NCBI RefSeq assembly: GCF_900156805.1
Contig: NZ_FTOQ01000012.1
Span: 55,754-119,753, forward strand
DNA: 64,000 nucleotides
Direction of reading: 5' to 3'
Source: Roseivivax lentus
GTDB lineage: Bacteria > Pseudomonadota > Alphaproteobacteria > Rhodobacterales > Rhodobacteraceae
Both the position numbers and the translations under genes were made by a program. The notes below the pieces were generated by a model. That model had not been told where the DNA came from, did not search any database, and worked only from the letters and a program-made list of their open reading frames with translations. Shown here piece by piece: positions 1-9,400 of the stretch. How positions within the stretch are numbered: position 1 is the stretch's first letter; each line of letters starts with the position of its first letter.

Positions 1-356
1 GAGACCGGCAGCGACGTGATGACCGAGAAGCGCAGGCCGAGAAGCTGCGCCATCACGTAGCTCGCCTGACCGATGCCGAGAACCGGACAGCCCGCCTGCG
101 CCCGCGCCTCGGCAAGGCCGGTGTCGTCGAAACAGGCGATGACGATGGCGTCGGCCCCTTGCGCACGGGCCACCGGCAAAAGCTTCAGGAGGCCCGGCAC
201 CGATGCCTCGCCATCCGCCTTGCCCTGGATCGCCGCGGGGCCGCGTGCATTGGTCAGCCCCGCGATCTCGGCGCCGGGAAGGGCCGCGCGCGCGCTCGCG
301 ACGATGCCCTCGGTCATCGAGACGGTGGAATTGGGGTTGATGTAGACGAGTTTCAT
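1..356 (-). CDS. Asp/Glu/hydantoin racemase family protein, 3' end outside window
   Basis: Reading leftward from ATG at 356, the translation starts MKLVYINPNSTVSMTEGI and continues through a segment VIACFDDTGL. The N-terminal INPNST..MT block and the Cys-containing CFDD block are typical of the Asp/Glu/hydantoin racemase superfamily, cofactor-independent enzymes that use a pair of cysteines. Only about 118 residues are in the window, so the second catalytic cysteine cannot be checked. The ATG overlaps the stop of the upstream permease gene by four bases (ATGA), so it is the last visible gene of the ABC transporter operon and is probably translationally coupled to it. This suggests the imported substrate is a hydantoin, amino acid or related small nitrogen compound; that is inference. 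Confidence in the family is good, in the substrate low. Confidence 0.75.
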   Translation of the reverse strand, partial: MKLVYINPNSTVSMTEGIVASARAALPGAEIAGLTNARGPAAIQGKADGEASVPGLLKLLPVARAQGADAIVIACFDDTGLAEARAQAGCPVLGIGQASYVMAQLLGLRFSVITSLPV

Positions 357-1189
357 ACGCCTTGCCCCGCATCCGAGCCCAGACGCGCCCGGCGCTTGCC
401 CATGATCCACACGGCCAGCAGGAAGACCGCGATGATGGCGAAGGAAAACAGCGTCGTCAGCGTGCCGAGCGCGTAGATCACCGGGGTGGTGACGTTGGTG
501 GTCATGCCGAAGATCTCCAGCGGCAGGGTGTTGTAGCTGCCGGCGGTCAGGAGCGTGCGGGCGAACTCGTCATAGCTCAGCGTGAAGCCGAACAGCGCCA
601 CCCCGATCAGCGAGGGCGCGATGATCGGCAGCACCACGTAGCGGATGGTCTGCCACGAGGTCGCGCCCTGGTCGCGGGCGGCCTCCTCGTAGCTCTTGTC
701 GAAGCGGTTGAAGACCGCGAACATGATCAGCAGGCCGAAGGGCAGGGTCCAGGTCAGCTGCGATCCGAGGCCGGAGCTAGCCCAATGCACCTTCAGCCCG
801 AGCTGGTTGAAGATCAGCCCGACCCCCAGCGACACGAGGATCGACGGGATCACCAGCGACGTGATCGCGGCGTAGAACAAAATGGCCGACCCGGCGAAGC
901 GCTTGCGGAAGGCAAGCCCCGCCATCACCGACACCACGACCGTGATGACCATGACGATCAGCCCGAGGGCGAAGCTGCGCCGGAACGCGCCCCAGATATC
1001 GCCCACCGCCTGCTCCTCGAACAGGTCGCGGAACCAGTAGAGCGAGACGCCGTTCATCGGGAAGGTCAGGCCGCCTTGCGGGCCCTGGAAGCTCAGGATG
1101 CCGATGGTCAGGATCGGCCCGTAGAGGAACAGGACGAAGAGCCCGAAGAAGGCCGCAAGCACGTAGAAGGAACGGGGGCGGCGGTCCAT
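353..1189 (-). CDS. ABC transporter permease, PotC-like
   Basis: A 278-residue inner-membrane permease. It starts MDRRPRSFYVLAAFFGLF with a hydrophobic first helix, carries about six membrane segments, and has the cytoplasmic EAA loop (EEAARDQGATSWQTIRYVVL region) through which permeases contact the ATPase. Size and order match the second permease of spermidine/putrescine-type (PotABCD, FbpC-like) importers. It starts one base beyond the stop of the first permease gene and its own stop overlaps the racemase-like gene by four bases, so the whole set is one leftward operon. In this family the substrates include polyamines, amino-acid derivatives and other small organic ions; the sequence does not identify which one. 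Confidence 0.9.
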   Translation of the reverse strand: MDRRPRSFYVLAAFFGLFVLFLYGPILTIGILSFQGPQGGLTFPMNGVSLYWFRDLFEEQAVGDIWGAFRRSFALGLIVMVITVVVSVMAGLAFRKRFAGSAILFYAAITSLVIPSILVSLGVGLIFNQLGLKVHWASSGLGSQLTWTLPFGLLIMFAVFNRFDKSYEEAARDQGATSWQTIRYVVLPIIAPSLIGVALFGFTLSYDEFARTLLTAGSYNTLPLEIFGMTTNVTTPVIYALGTLTTLFSFAIIAVFLLAVWIMGKRRARLGSDAGQGV

Positions 1190-1190
1190 G

Positions 1191-2045
1191 TCACAGCTCC
1201 TTTCGGATGTTGACGAAGCGCAGGAGGATGGCGATCACGATCAGCACCGTGCAGAGAAGCACGACGGCGGTGGCCGCGGCGGAGGGATATTGCAGCAGCC
1301 CGATATCGTTCGAGATCAGCCGGCCCACATTGGCGCGCTGCGATCCGGACATGAACCGCACGGTGATGAAATCGCCCATCACCAGCGTCACCACGAAGAT
1401 CGTGCCGATCATGATGCCGGGCTTGGTGAGCGGAATGATGATGTGCACCAGCGTCTGAAACCCCGACGCGCCGGCGTCGCGGGCCGCCTCCAGCAGCGAT
1501 TTGTCGATCCGCATCATGGTGTTGAAGATCGGCACCACCATGAACAGCGTGTAGAGATGCACGAAGGCGAGAAGCACCGAGAAGTCCGAATAGAGCAGCC
1601 ATTCCAGCGGCTCGTCGATCACCCCCCAGGAGATCAGCGTCTGGTTGGCGATGCCGTTGCGCCCGAGAAACGGGATCCACGAGATCATGCGGATGATGTT
1701 CGAAGTCCAGAACGGGATCGTGCAGATCAGGAACAGCGCCACCTGCATCGTCAGGCTGCGCACGTGGAAGGCCAGGAAATAGGCCACCGTGAAGCCAATC
1801 ACGAGCGTCAGCGCCCAGGTGATCAGCGCGTATTTGAAGGTGGCGAGGAACACCCGGTAGGTGACCGGGGAGCCGAACAGGAACTCGTAATTGTCGAACT
1901 GGAAGGCCGGGTAGATCGAGAACTCCGTGGCCCCCCAGAAGCTGACGATCACGATCATGACGATAGGCGCGATCAGGAAGGCCAGCAGGATCGCGGCCAG
2001 CGGCGCGGCCTGCAGCCAGCCCAGGACGTGGCGGTTCGTGCTCAT
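1191..2045 (-). CDS. ABC transporter permease, PotB-like
   Basis: A 284-residue permease, the first of the pair. I place the start at the ATG at 2045 (MSTNRHVLGWLQAAPLAAIL) because the 31 codons upstream in the same frame are Pro/Gly/Arg-rich and not family-like. A long first hydrophobic helix follows at once, then about five more membrane segments and an EAA loop (LEAARDAGASGFQTLVHIII). It pairs with the next gene to form the heterodimeric channel of a PotABCD-type importer. It is separated from the binding-protein gene by about 110 bases that contain a GC-rich hairpin. Confidence 0.88.
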   Translation of the reverse strand: MSTNRHVLGWLQAAPLAAILLAFLIAPIVMIVIVSFWGATEFSIYPAFQFDNYEFLFGSPVTYRVFLATFKYALITWALTLVIGFTVAYFLAFHVRSLTMQVALFLICTIPFWTSNIIRMISWIPFLGRNGIANQTLISWGVIDEPLEWLLYSDFSVLLAFVHLYTLFMVVPIFNTMMRIDKSLLEAARDAGASGFQTLVHIIIPLTKPGIMIGTIFVVTLVMGDFITVRFMSGSQRANVGRLISNDIGLLQYPSAAATAVVLLCTVLIVIAILLRFVNIRKEL

Positions 2046-2094
2046 ATGGGCGCGGCCCTTCTGTTTCTTGCCGTCGGTCTGCGCGGGAGGGGCA

Positions 2095-2117
2095 CCGGGG
2101 GACAGCACGCCCCCCGG
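2095..2117 (-). other. GC-rich intercistronic hairpin after the binding-protein gene
   Basis: On the plus strand CCGGGGG (2095-2101) is followed after nine bases by CCCCCGG (2111-2117). On the leftward transcript this stem lies between the binding-protein stop and the permease start. There is no U-run, so it is not a simple terminator. Such hairpins often protect or attenuate binding-protein mRNA in ABC operons; that role is inferred. Confidence 0.5.
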
Positions 2118-2157
2118 ACGGACGCCTTGCGGCGCCACGTGTTCGGCAATGCCGGGA

Positions 2158-3438
2158 TCAGGCCGCGATGAACTCGTTCCACTTGCGGACCATGTACTGG
2201 TTCTCGTCCATCACCGCGTTCCAGCAGGCGACAGCGCCCATGCGGTCGTAGAACGAGCCGCCGTCGCGCACGTCGCCCGCCTGGGCCAGCGCGTCGCCGC
2301 CGGGCGAGGTGATGACGTCGGTGGCTTCCTTGCCCTCGAACCAGTAGCCCCACTCGTTCTCGCTCATGAACGCCTTCGAGGTCTCCGGAACGGCCGAGTA
2401 ATAACCTTGGCGCATCAGGTAGCCGCCGACCCAGCCCGAAAGATACCAGTTGATGTAATCGTAGGCCGCATCGAGCTCCATGCCCGACAGCGAGTTCGAC
2501 AGGCCGATGCCGCCGCCCCAGCTGCGATAGCCTTCCTCGAGCGGCTGGTAGACGCAGGGGATGCCGCGGGACTTGACCGCGGTGATCGCGGGCGACCACA
2601 TCGACTGGATCACCACCTCGCCCGAGGCCATCAGGTTCACGCTCTCGTCGAAGGTCTTCCAGAAGGCGCGGAACTGGCCGTTGCGCTTGGCTTCGGTGAA
2701 GATCGCCATGGTCTGGTCGATCTCTTCGCGGGTCATGTTGCCCTTGTCGCCATAGGTGATCTCGCCCATCGATTCGCAGACCATCGCCATGTCCATGATG
2801 CCGATCGACGAGATGTCGAGGATCGAGGCCTTGCCCTGGAATTCGGGGTTCAGAAGCTCCGACCAGTTGCGGATCGGGCGGCCGATCAGGTCGGGGCGGA
2901 TGCCCAGCGTGTCGGCGTTGTAGATCGTCGGGATCAGCGTCATCCAGCCGGTCTCGCTGTCGGCGAAGGTGGTGCCGCCGGGGCCGTCGACGAAGCCCAC
3001 GGTGTGGGGCGCGGTGCCCTGGGCGATCTCGCTCTCGGGCGTCAGCTTGCCGTCCCGGAAGATGCCGACGATCTTGTCGTAATTGGCGATCCGCGAGGTA
3101 TCCATCGCCTGCAGGTTGCCCGTCGGCCAGACCTTCTTGCAGATCCAGTATTCGATATCGGCGATGTCGAAGCTGTCGGGCTGGGTGGCGGCGCGCTGGG
3201 TCACGCTGTCGCTGTCGAGGGCGGTCATCTCGAGCGTGAAGCCGAGGTCTTCCTTCACCTTGTTCGCCACGTCGTTGAGGTTCGACACCCCGGTGCCGAA
3301 CTGGCGCAGCACGATGTCCTTGGTGTCCTGCGCCCAGAGCATCGGGGCGGGCAGGGCGGAGGCCGCGAGCGCCGCGCCGCCGGTTCTGAGAAGCGCGCGG
3401 CGGGTGTAGCCGGCCTTGGGTTTCGCGAGTTTCGTCAT
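2158..3438 (-). CDS. Extracellular solute-binding protein, PotD/Fbp type, Tat signal
   Basis: A 426-residue periplasmic binding protein. The N-terminus holds a twin-arginine leader (TRRALLRTGGAALAASALP, about residues 12-30), so it is probably exported folded by Tat. The mature region resembles family 1/PotD-like binding proteins: DVANKVKEDLGF, the WPTGNLQAMDTS segment, and a late WGGGIGLSNSLSG segment typical of polyamine-type binding proteins. It lies between the ATPase and permease genes and should deliver substrate to them. The ligand cannot be read from sequence; an acidic or amino-type small molecule would fit the racemase-family gene in the operon. Confidence 0.88.
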   Translation of the reverse strand: MTKLAKPKAGYTRRALLRTGGAALAASALPAPMLWAQDTKDIVLRQFGTGVSNLNDVANKVKEDLGFTLEMTALDSDSVTQRAATQPDSFDIADIEYWICKKVWPTGNLQAMDTSRIANYDKIVGIFRDGKLTPESEIAQGTAPHTVGFVDGPGGTTFADSETGWMTLIPTIYNADTLGIRPDLIGRPIRNWSELLNPEFQGKASILDISSIGIMDMAMVCESMGEITYGDKGNMTREEIDQTMAIFTEAKRNGQFRAFWKTFDESVNLMASGEVVIQSMWSPAITAVKSRGIPCVYQPLEEGYRSWGGGIGLSNSLSGMELDAAYDYINWYLSGWVGGYLMRQGYYSAVPETSKAFMSENEWGYWFEGKEATDVITSPGGDALAQAGDVRDGGSFYDRMGAVACWNAVMDENQYMVRKWNEFIAA

Positions 3439-3492
3439 CGTCTTGGTCCTCTCTCTGTTGGGTCTTCGGGGTTTTTGGGAATGTGCGGCCGG

Positions 3493-4467
3493 TCAGGCCT
3501 CGAGGCGGTGCAGGCGGCTGTCGTCCCAGCTCAGCCGGACCGCGTCGCCGGGCGATTTCGGTGCGGCGAAGAACGCCTCTTCGGGCAGGAGCGCCAGCAC
3601 GTCGTCGCCGCTTTCGGTGCGCGTGGTGACCGCCACTGACGCGCCCTGGTACTCGACGGCGGTGATCGTCGCGGGCAGACCGTCCTGTCCCAGCTGCACC
3701 GCGTCGGCGCGCACCGTCGCCTTGCCGCCGGGCAGGCTGATGACGTTGTGCCCGCCGATGAAGCGCGCGACGAACTCGGTGCGGGGCGTGGCCCAGACCT
3801 CGCGCGCGGGGCCGGCCTGTTCGATCACCGCGTCGTTCATCACGACGATCTCGTCGGCCAGTGCCAGCGCCTCGTCCTGACCGTGGGTCACGTGGATGAA
3901 GGTGATGCCCAGCTCGCGCTGCAGCTTCTTCAACTCGGCGCGCATGCGGATGCGCAGGAAGGGATCGAGGGCCGAAAGCGGCTCGTCGAGCAGCAGCACC
4001 TTGGGCTCGGTCACAAGCGCGCGCGCGAGCGCCACGCGCTGCTGCTGTCCGCCGGACAATTGCGCGGGCAGCCGGTCGGCCAGATGCGTCATGTCCACCA
4101 GCGCCAGCAATTCGTTCGCGCGGGCGTGCCGGCTGGCCTTGTCGACCCCCTTCATGCGCAGCGAGAAGGCCACGTTGTCGCGCACCGACAGATGCGGAAA
4201 CAGCGCGTAGTTCTGGAACATCATCGCCGTGCCGCGCTGCGCGGGCGGCAGGAACGACACGTCATGCCCGTCGAGCAGGATCGACCCTTCGCTGACCTCC
4301 TCGTGGCCCGCGATCATCCGCAGGGTGGAGGACTTGCCGCAGCCCGACGGCCCGAGCAGGCAGACATAGCTGCCCGGTGCGAAAACGTGGTTTATGTCGC
4401 GCACCGCGACCGTCTCGCCGTAGCGCTTGGTCAAGCGCACCAATTCAAGGTCAAAGCCGCCGCGCAT
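3493..4467 (-). CDS. ABC transporter ATP-binding protein, PotA-like
   Basis: A 324-residue ATPase that energises the importer. It contains Walker A GPSGCGKS (residues 39-46), the Q-loop region MMFQNYALFPH, the signature LSGGQQQ (137-143), Walker B VLLLDEP (157-163) and the switch histidine in FIHVTHGQDEA. A C-terminal TOBE-like portion follows from about residue 235. The closest functional class is spermidine/putrescine or iron-type importers. It is the first gene of the leftward operon, and its start faces the GntR regulator across about 250 bases containing inverted repeats. Confidence 0.92.
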   Translation of the reverse strand: MRGGFDLELVRLTKRYGETVAVRDINHVFAPGSYVCLLGPSGCGKSSTLRMIAGHEEVSEGSILLDGHDVSFLPPAQRGTAMMFQNYALFPHLSVRDNVAFSLRMKGVDKASRHARANELLALVDMTHLADRLPAQLSGGQQQRVALARALVTEPKVLLLDEPLSALDPFLRIRMRAELKKLQRELGITFIHVTHGQDEALALADEIVVMNDAVIEQAGPAREVWATPRTEFVARFIGGHNVISLPGGKATVRADAVQLGQDGLPATITAVEYQGASVAVTTRTESGDDVLALLPEEAFFAAPKSPGDAVRLSWDDSRLHRLEA

Positions 4468-4592
4468 GAAGCCCCCGTGTCGCTTGTTGACCCAAAGTCA
4501 GCACCGCCGACGCCCCGGCGTCACGAAAATGCGTCATGGCGGCGGGCGCAAAATCGCCTCGGCTTAAATTTTCCGCATTCTGCACAAGGATG

Positions 4593-4622
4593 TGCACTAA
4601 ATAAAGTGCAGTAATGTATACA
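4593..4622. promoter_or_regulatory. Inverted repeats between the ABC operon and the GntR gene
   Basis: Two symmetrical elements lie close together. TGCACT (4593-4598) and AGTGCA (4605-4610) form a perfect 6-6-6 inverted repeat, and TGTATACA (4615-4622) is an eight-base palindrome. The second has the GT-N-AC style core common to FCD-type GntR operators. Their position between divergent genes suggests the adjacent regulator binds here to control both directions. Binding is inferred from symmetry and location only. Confidence 0.5.
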
Positions 4623-4715
4623 ATTCGGCCTGCAGACCTCGCGCCGCCCTCCGCTCTTGTCCCGCGCGCCGCGAATCGAAATAACGGGCGGCGGGCAGAA
4701 GAAGGGTCGGACGGC

Positions 4716-5402
4716 ATGACAGGCTTGGATCTCAAGCAATGGACCAGCGACAGCGTCGCCGCGGATCTGGAGCGGGCGATCCATGAGCATCGTCTGCCGC
4801 CAGCCACCAAGCTTGGCGAGGACGAGCTGGGCGAGGCCTACGGCATCAGCCGCACCACCGTACGCGCGGCGCTTCACGCGTTGTCCCATCGCCGTCTTGT
4901 CGAGCTGAAGCGCAATCGCGGCGCTTTCGTCGCCCAGCCCAGCGTGCGCGAGGCCCGCGAAGTGTTCGAGGCGCGCGCCTTGCTGGAGCCGCGCACGGCG
5001 CATTCCGCCGCCGAACGCATGACCGAACCCGCGCTTGCGCGGCTGCGCGAGAGCATCGTGCAGGAACATGCGGCGATGCAGGCCGGGGATGACGGGCGTG
5101 CGCTGTTCCTGTCGGGGCAATTTCACTTGGAGATCGCCCGCATCGCCGACCAGACCACCATCGAGGCGTTCATCTCTGAGCTGGTGTCCCGTTCCTCGCT
5201 CATCATCGCGCTCTATTGGCGCAGACGGGCGGCCCTGTGCGAAACGCAAGCGCATCACGCGCTTCTGGAAGCGTTCGAGCAGCGCGACGGCGCCGCCGCG
5301 GAGCAATTGATGAAGAGCCACCTGCTCGATCTCGTGGCCTCGCTCGATCTTCGCAACGTGGCGGAGCCCGCCACCTCGCTCCGCGAAGCGCTCAAGAAAT
5401 GA
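4716..5402 (+). CDS. GntR family transcriptional regulator, FCD/FadR subfamily
   Basis: A 228-residue regulator starting at ATG 4716 (MTGLDLKQWTSD). A longer in-frame start at 4614 adds a Pro/Arg-rich stretch that is not family-like and would run through the operator-like palindrome. The N-terminal winged helix is visible (LGEDELGEAYGISRTTVRAAL, then LVELKRNRGAFVAQP). The all-helical FCD effector domain follows, with metal-ligand type residues in the FHLEIARIA and MKSHL segments. It is divergent from the ABC operon and overlaps the GNAT gene by four bases. It is probably a ligand-responsive repressor of the importer and racemase genes. Confidence 0.9.
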   Translation: MTGLDLKQWTSDSVAADLERAIHEHRLPPATKLGEDELGEAYGISRTTVRAALHALSHRRLVELKRNRGAFVAQPSVREAREVFEARALLEPRTAHSAAERMTEPALARLRESIVQEHAAMQAGDDGRALFLSGQFHLEIARIADQTTIEAFISELVSRSSLIIALYWRRRAALCETQAHHALLEAFEQRDGAAAEQLMKSHLLDLVASLDLRNVAEPATSLREALKK

Positions 5403-6235
5403 CCGGGGCCCGGTTCCGCACCGCGACGCCGGACGACGTGGTGCAGATGCTCGACTGGGCCGCGGCGGAGGGCTGGAACCCGGGGCTGGAGGATGCGGAG
5501 GCCTTCTTTGCGGCCGATCCCGCGGGCTTCTTCGTGGCCGAGATGGAGGGCCGGGTCGTCGCCGCGATTTCCGTGGTTAACCATTCCGAGCAATTCTCCT
5601 TCCTCGGGCTTTATCTCTGCACGCCGGAATTTCGCGGGCGCGGGATCGGATTCGGGCTGTGGCAACATGGCGTCGCTCATGCGGGCACGCGGACGATCGG
5701 CCTCGACGGCGTCGCCGCGCAGGAGGGCAATTATGCCAAGTCGGGCTTCGTGCTGGCCGGACGGACGCGCCGTCTGGCCGGGCATTTCGAGAGCGAGAAT
5801 GTGACGCTGCCGCTGGTCGGGCCGGACGACCTCCCGCCGCTGGCCTTGCGCGATGCGGCGGCGACGGGTGTGACGCGGGATCGCTTTCTGCGCGCCTGGC
5901 TGGCGGAGCGTCCGACGCGCAAGACGGTGATGCTACGCGGGGAAGGTGCCGAGGTGACGGGCTTCGCCACGGCGCGGCGCTGCCGAGAAGGGGCCAAGAT
6001 CGGGCCGGTCATTGCGCCGGATGCCGAGACGGCCCTCGCGCTCGCGCGACAGGCGGCGTCCGCTTTGGGCGAGACGTCGGTGATCATCGACGTGCCAGAC
6101 AGCGCCCCGGCCTTCGGCACGCTCTTGCGTGCGCACGGGTTCACGGAGGGCTTCGCCACCGCCCGGATGTATCGCGGCCCCGCACCCGGGACGGATGGGA
6201 CGCTGCACGCGGTCGCGACTCTGGAGCTGGGTTAG
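5399..6235 (+). CDS. GNAT family N-acetyltransferase, two-domain
   Basis: A 278-residue protein starting at ATG 5399 (MTGARFRTATPDDVVQML), four bases inside the GntR stop; the longer frame from 5216 is a shadow of the regulator. Residues 1-140 form a GNAT domain with the acetyl-CoA binding loop TPEFRGRGIGFGLW (R/Q-x-x-G-x-G type). The second half (from about 150) looks like the GNAT-like C-terminal domain of YitH-type proteins. Coupling to the regulator suggests it belongs to the same pathway, perhaps acetylating an amine derived from the imported substrate. The acceptor is unknown. Confidence 0.85.
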   Translation: MTGARFRTATPDDVVQMLDWAAAEGWNPGLEDAEAFFAADPAGFFVAEMEGRVVAAISVVNHSEQFSFLGLYLCTPEFRGRGIGFGLWQHGVAHAGTRTIGLDGVAAQEGNYAKSGFVLAGRTRRLAGHFESENVTLPLVGPDDLPPLALRDAAATGVTRDRFLRAWLAERPTRKTVMLRGEGAEVTGFATARRCREGAKIGPVIAPDAETALALARQAASALGETSVIIDVPDSAPAFGTLLRAHGFTEGFATARMYRGPAPGTDGTLHAVATLELG

Positions 6236-6496
6236 GCGGGCAAGGCGCGAATTCGCGCGGCGGTGTCGTTGGCTGCCGCGAAATCCTCGGGCGCTGTCGA
6301 AAAGGCCAGGGGTGAGTCGGATCGCCCATTTCCGCCCGCACCACCTGCCATCGAGAACCCGAACCGGAAAACGGCAAACGATTTGCAAACACCGCCAAGG
6401 GCTTCTCCGAAAGTCCACAACCTCAGGTTTGCCGGGATGACTTGCGCACGCTTTCGTTGTATCCTCGGCAGCATTATTTGAGCCGGAGAAATTTTT

Positions 6497-9400
6497 ATGA
6501 CGTATTTATCTCATCCGCGTTTTGCGGCCCTGCTGTGCTGTCTGACGCTCATCCCCGCCCATGCGCTGGCGCAGGATTCCTTTGCCGATCTGCGCGAGCC
6601 GCCGCGCAACCTGGCGGAGCTGTTCCAGCAGGTCGAGGACACCGAAACCCTCGATCTCGACGAGGCCGTCGCGCGCCGTATCGAAACCCGGGCGGAGTTC
6701 GGCGGCGAAGCGCGCGCGCATGTGCTGGTGCGGCTGGCCGAGCCCCTGACGGGTATCCTGCGCGACCGTCTGGCAGAGCAGGGCCTCGAGATCATCGACC
6801 GGTTCGACGCCGATATCTGGATCGCCCGGACCGACCGCGCCGGTGCGGATCTGCTCGATCAGAGCGAGGATATCAGCGCCGCCGCCATCATCCCGGCCGC
6901 CGCCAAGGTGTCGCCGTTGATCTCGCTCGAGACGCCGTTCGACTGGCAGCGGCGCGACGGCTCGGAAGAGCTGGGCTATTCCATTCTGTTCCACAAGGGC
7001 GTCACGGCGGACGAGGCCGTCGGCACGCTCTCGGATGTGGCGGAGCTGGAGATCGACCGCGTCGATCCGCTCGGCTTTTCCTACGTGCGGTCGCTGACGG
7101 TGCCGCTGACCGCGGACGAGCTGCTGAGTGTCGCCAACCTCGATATCGTGCAGTTCATCGAACCCGAAGCGGCGCCGGTGATCGACAACAACCGCAACAA
7201 CACCCAGCCGCTGTCCAATGTCGATGACGTGCAGGTAGCGCCGTACAACCTGTCCGGCGCGGGTGTGACCGTGGGTGTGTGGGAAGCGAATGACGTCGTG
7301 CGCGCCACCCATGTGGACCTGACCCCGCGCGTCACGGTGCAGCCGGGCCAGACCGCGAGCCAGGATGGCCACGCGCTGCACGTCACCGGCACGATCGGTG
7401 CTTCGGGCGTCAACAATCCCGCCGCGGAAGGCATGGCGCCGGCGGTCACCATCCTGTCCTGGGATGCGGCCTCAGACGCGGCTGAGATGGCCGTGGCGGC
7501 CGCCCCCGGCGCCGCGAACCGGATCGTCGCGTCGAACCATTCCTACGGGATTGGGATCGGCTGGGACAATGCAGGCCTGGTCTTCGGCTCGCAGGCGGCC
7601 TTCGGCTCTTACACCAACCTGTCGGTCGGGTTCGATCAGGTGATCGCCGGGGATGGCGTCAGCGTTCCCGCGACCGACCTCGTGGTGCTGAAATCGGCGG
7701 GCAACGACCGCAATGACGGTCCGGGCGCCGGGCCGAACCCGGACGATTGCAACCAGGGCAGCGCCGCCTTCGATGCCGATTGCCTCGGGCCGCGGGCCTC
7801 GGCCAAGAACCCGATCACCGTCGGGGCGATGAATGGCGGTGCCTTGATCGCCAACTTCTCGAGCTTCGGTCCCACCGATGACGGGCGGCTGAAGCCCGAT
7901 CTCGTGGCCAACGGCACCAATGTCTTGTCGCTGGGCGACGCCACCGGGCCGCAGACCGATACCGGCACCTTCACGACGCAGGGCACGTCGATGTCGACCC
8001 CTGCGGTCACCGGGATCGTGGCGCTTCTCTTCGAGGAGATCGCGGATCAGGGGTTGCCGCTTCCCTCCGCCGCCGCGATCAAGGCGATCCTGATCCAGAC
8101 CGCCCGCGACGTGGCGGGCACGGGGCAGGCGCAGGTCGGCCCCGATTTCGCCACCGGCTGGGGCATCGCCGATGCGCAGGCCGCGGTCGACCTGCTGCGC
8201 CGGCCGGGCGGGCCGGGCTTTGCCGAAGGCACGCTGACCGCGACGGGTGCAGGCGGGGCCTGGGAATTTCCCTTCGTGGTGCCCGCAGGCGAGCCTGAAA
8301 TGCACGTGACGCTCGCATGGATGGACCTTCCGGGTACGCCGACAGGGGCCGGGCCGGAACTTGTGAACGACCTTGATCTGCGGCTCATTCCGCCCGGAGG
8401 TGGTGCGGCCGTGAACCCGTGGACGCTGAACCCGGCCAACCCGATCCAGGCGGCGGTGCGCAATGGCGGCGACGACGCGCTGAACCCGGTCGAGCAGGTG
8501 TCGGTGCTCAATCCCGCCGCGGGCACGTGGCTCGCCCGGGTGACCGCCAAGCCCGGCAGCCTTGCGCTCGGGGCCCAGCGCTTTGCCATCGCGGGGCCGA
8601 TCACGCCCGATACCGGGCCCATCGCGGGGCCGAAGGCCAACATCATGATGGTGCTCGACAAGTCGGGCTCGATGATCCTGCCCTCGGCCACGACGGGGCT
8701 GACCAAGATGGCGGCGATGCAGAATGCCGCGCGCGCCTTCGTCGATTACATGTCGCTTGTGGGCGGGCACAATCTGGGTGTCACCGCCTTCGACAGCGCC
8801 GTCGCATCGACCGTGCCTGTGGTCGGGCTGCAGAGCCTCGATGCCACCTCGGCGGGGAATGCGCGCACCGCGATCGGCAACCTGTCGGCGGGGGGCTTTA
8901 CCAATATCATCGACGGGGTGGACGATGCGGTGGGCCAGCTTGCCGGGCCGAACGCCACCAATTCCGACGACGTGGTGGTGCTGTTCTCGGACGGGCGGCA
9001 CAACCGGCCCACCGGATCGGATGTCACTGCCATCGACACGCTGATGGCGGATCCCACGCGCTTTTTCTCCATCGGTTATGGGACGGATGTGGATTCGACC
9101 GTGCTGCCGGGCGTCGCAGCCAATCATGACGGCGTGCATCTCGAGGAACAGGGGCTGCAGGCGGGCCAGCTAGCCAAGCTGTTCATGGTGGTGGGCGGGC
9201 TGGCCGCGGACGAGACGATCATCGTCGATCCGGACTACCCGATGCCGCCGGGAGGCCGGGCCGACCAGAACATCCTCGCGACCAAGGCCGACCGCGCGAT
9301 CACCTTCGCGACCTTCTGGAACGAGCCCCAGGCGCGCAAGATCGCGCTGCAGCTCTTCGGTCCGGCCAAGGATTGCCGGGTGCCGATGGACCAGCACGAA

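Noticed and set aside
362..1213. Long plus-strand ORF opposite the PotC-like permease
   Set aside because: Antisense shadow; very rich in Arg, Gln, Asp, Glu and His, with no membrane or enzyme features, while the minus frame is a clear permease.
1927..3639. 570-codon plus-strand ORF opposite the binding protein
   Set aside because: High GC makes long antisense frames; the composition is Arg/Gly/Asp/Val-rich and the opposite strand has a coherent Tat-exported binding protein.
7472..9139. 555-codon minus-strand ORF opposite the S8-VWA gene
   Set aside because: Antisense shadow; the plus frame has a signal peptide, full triad and MIDAS motif.
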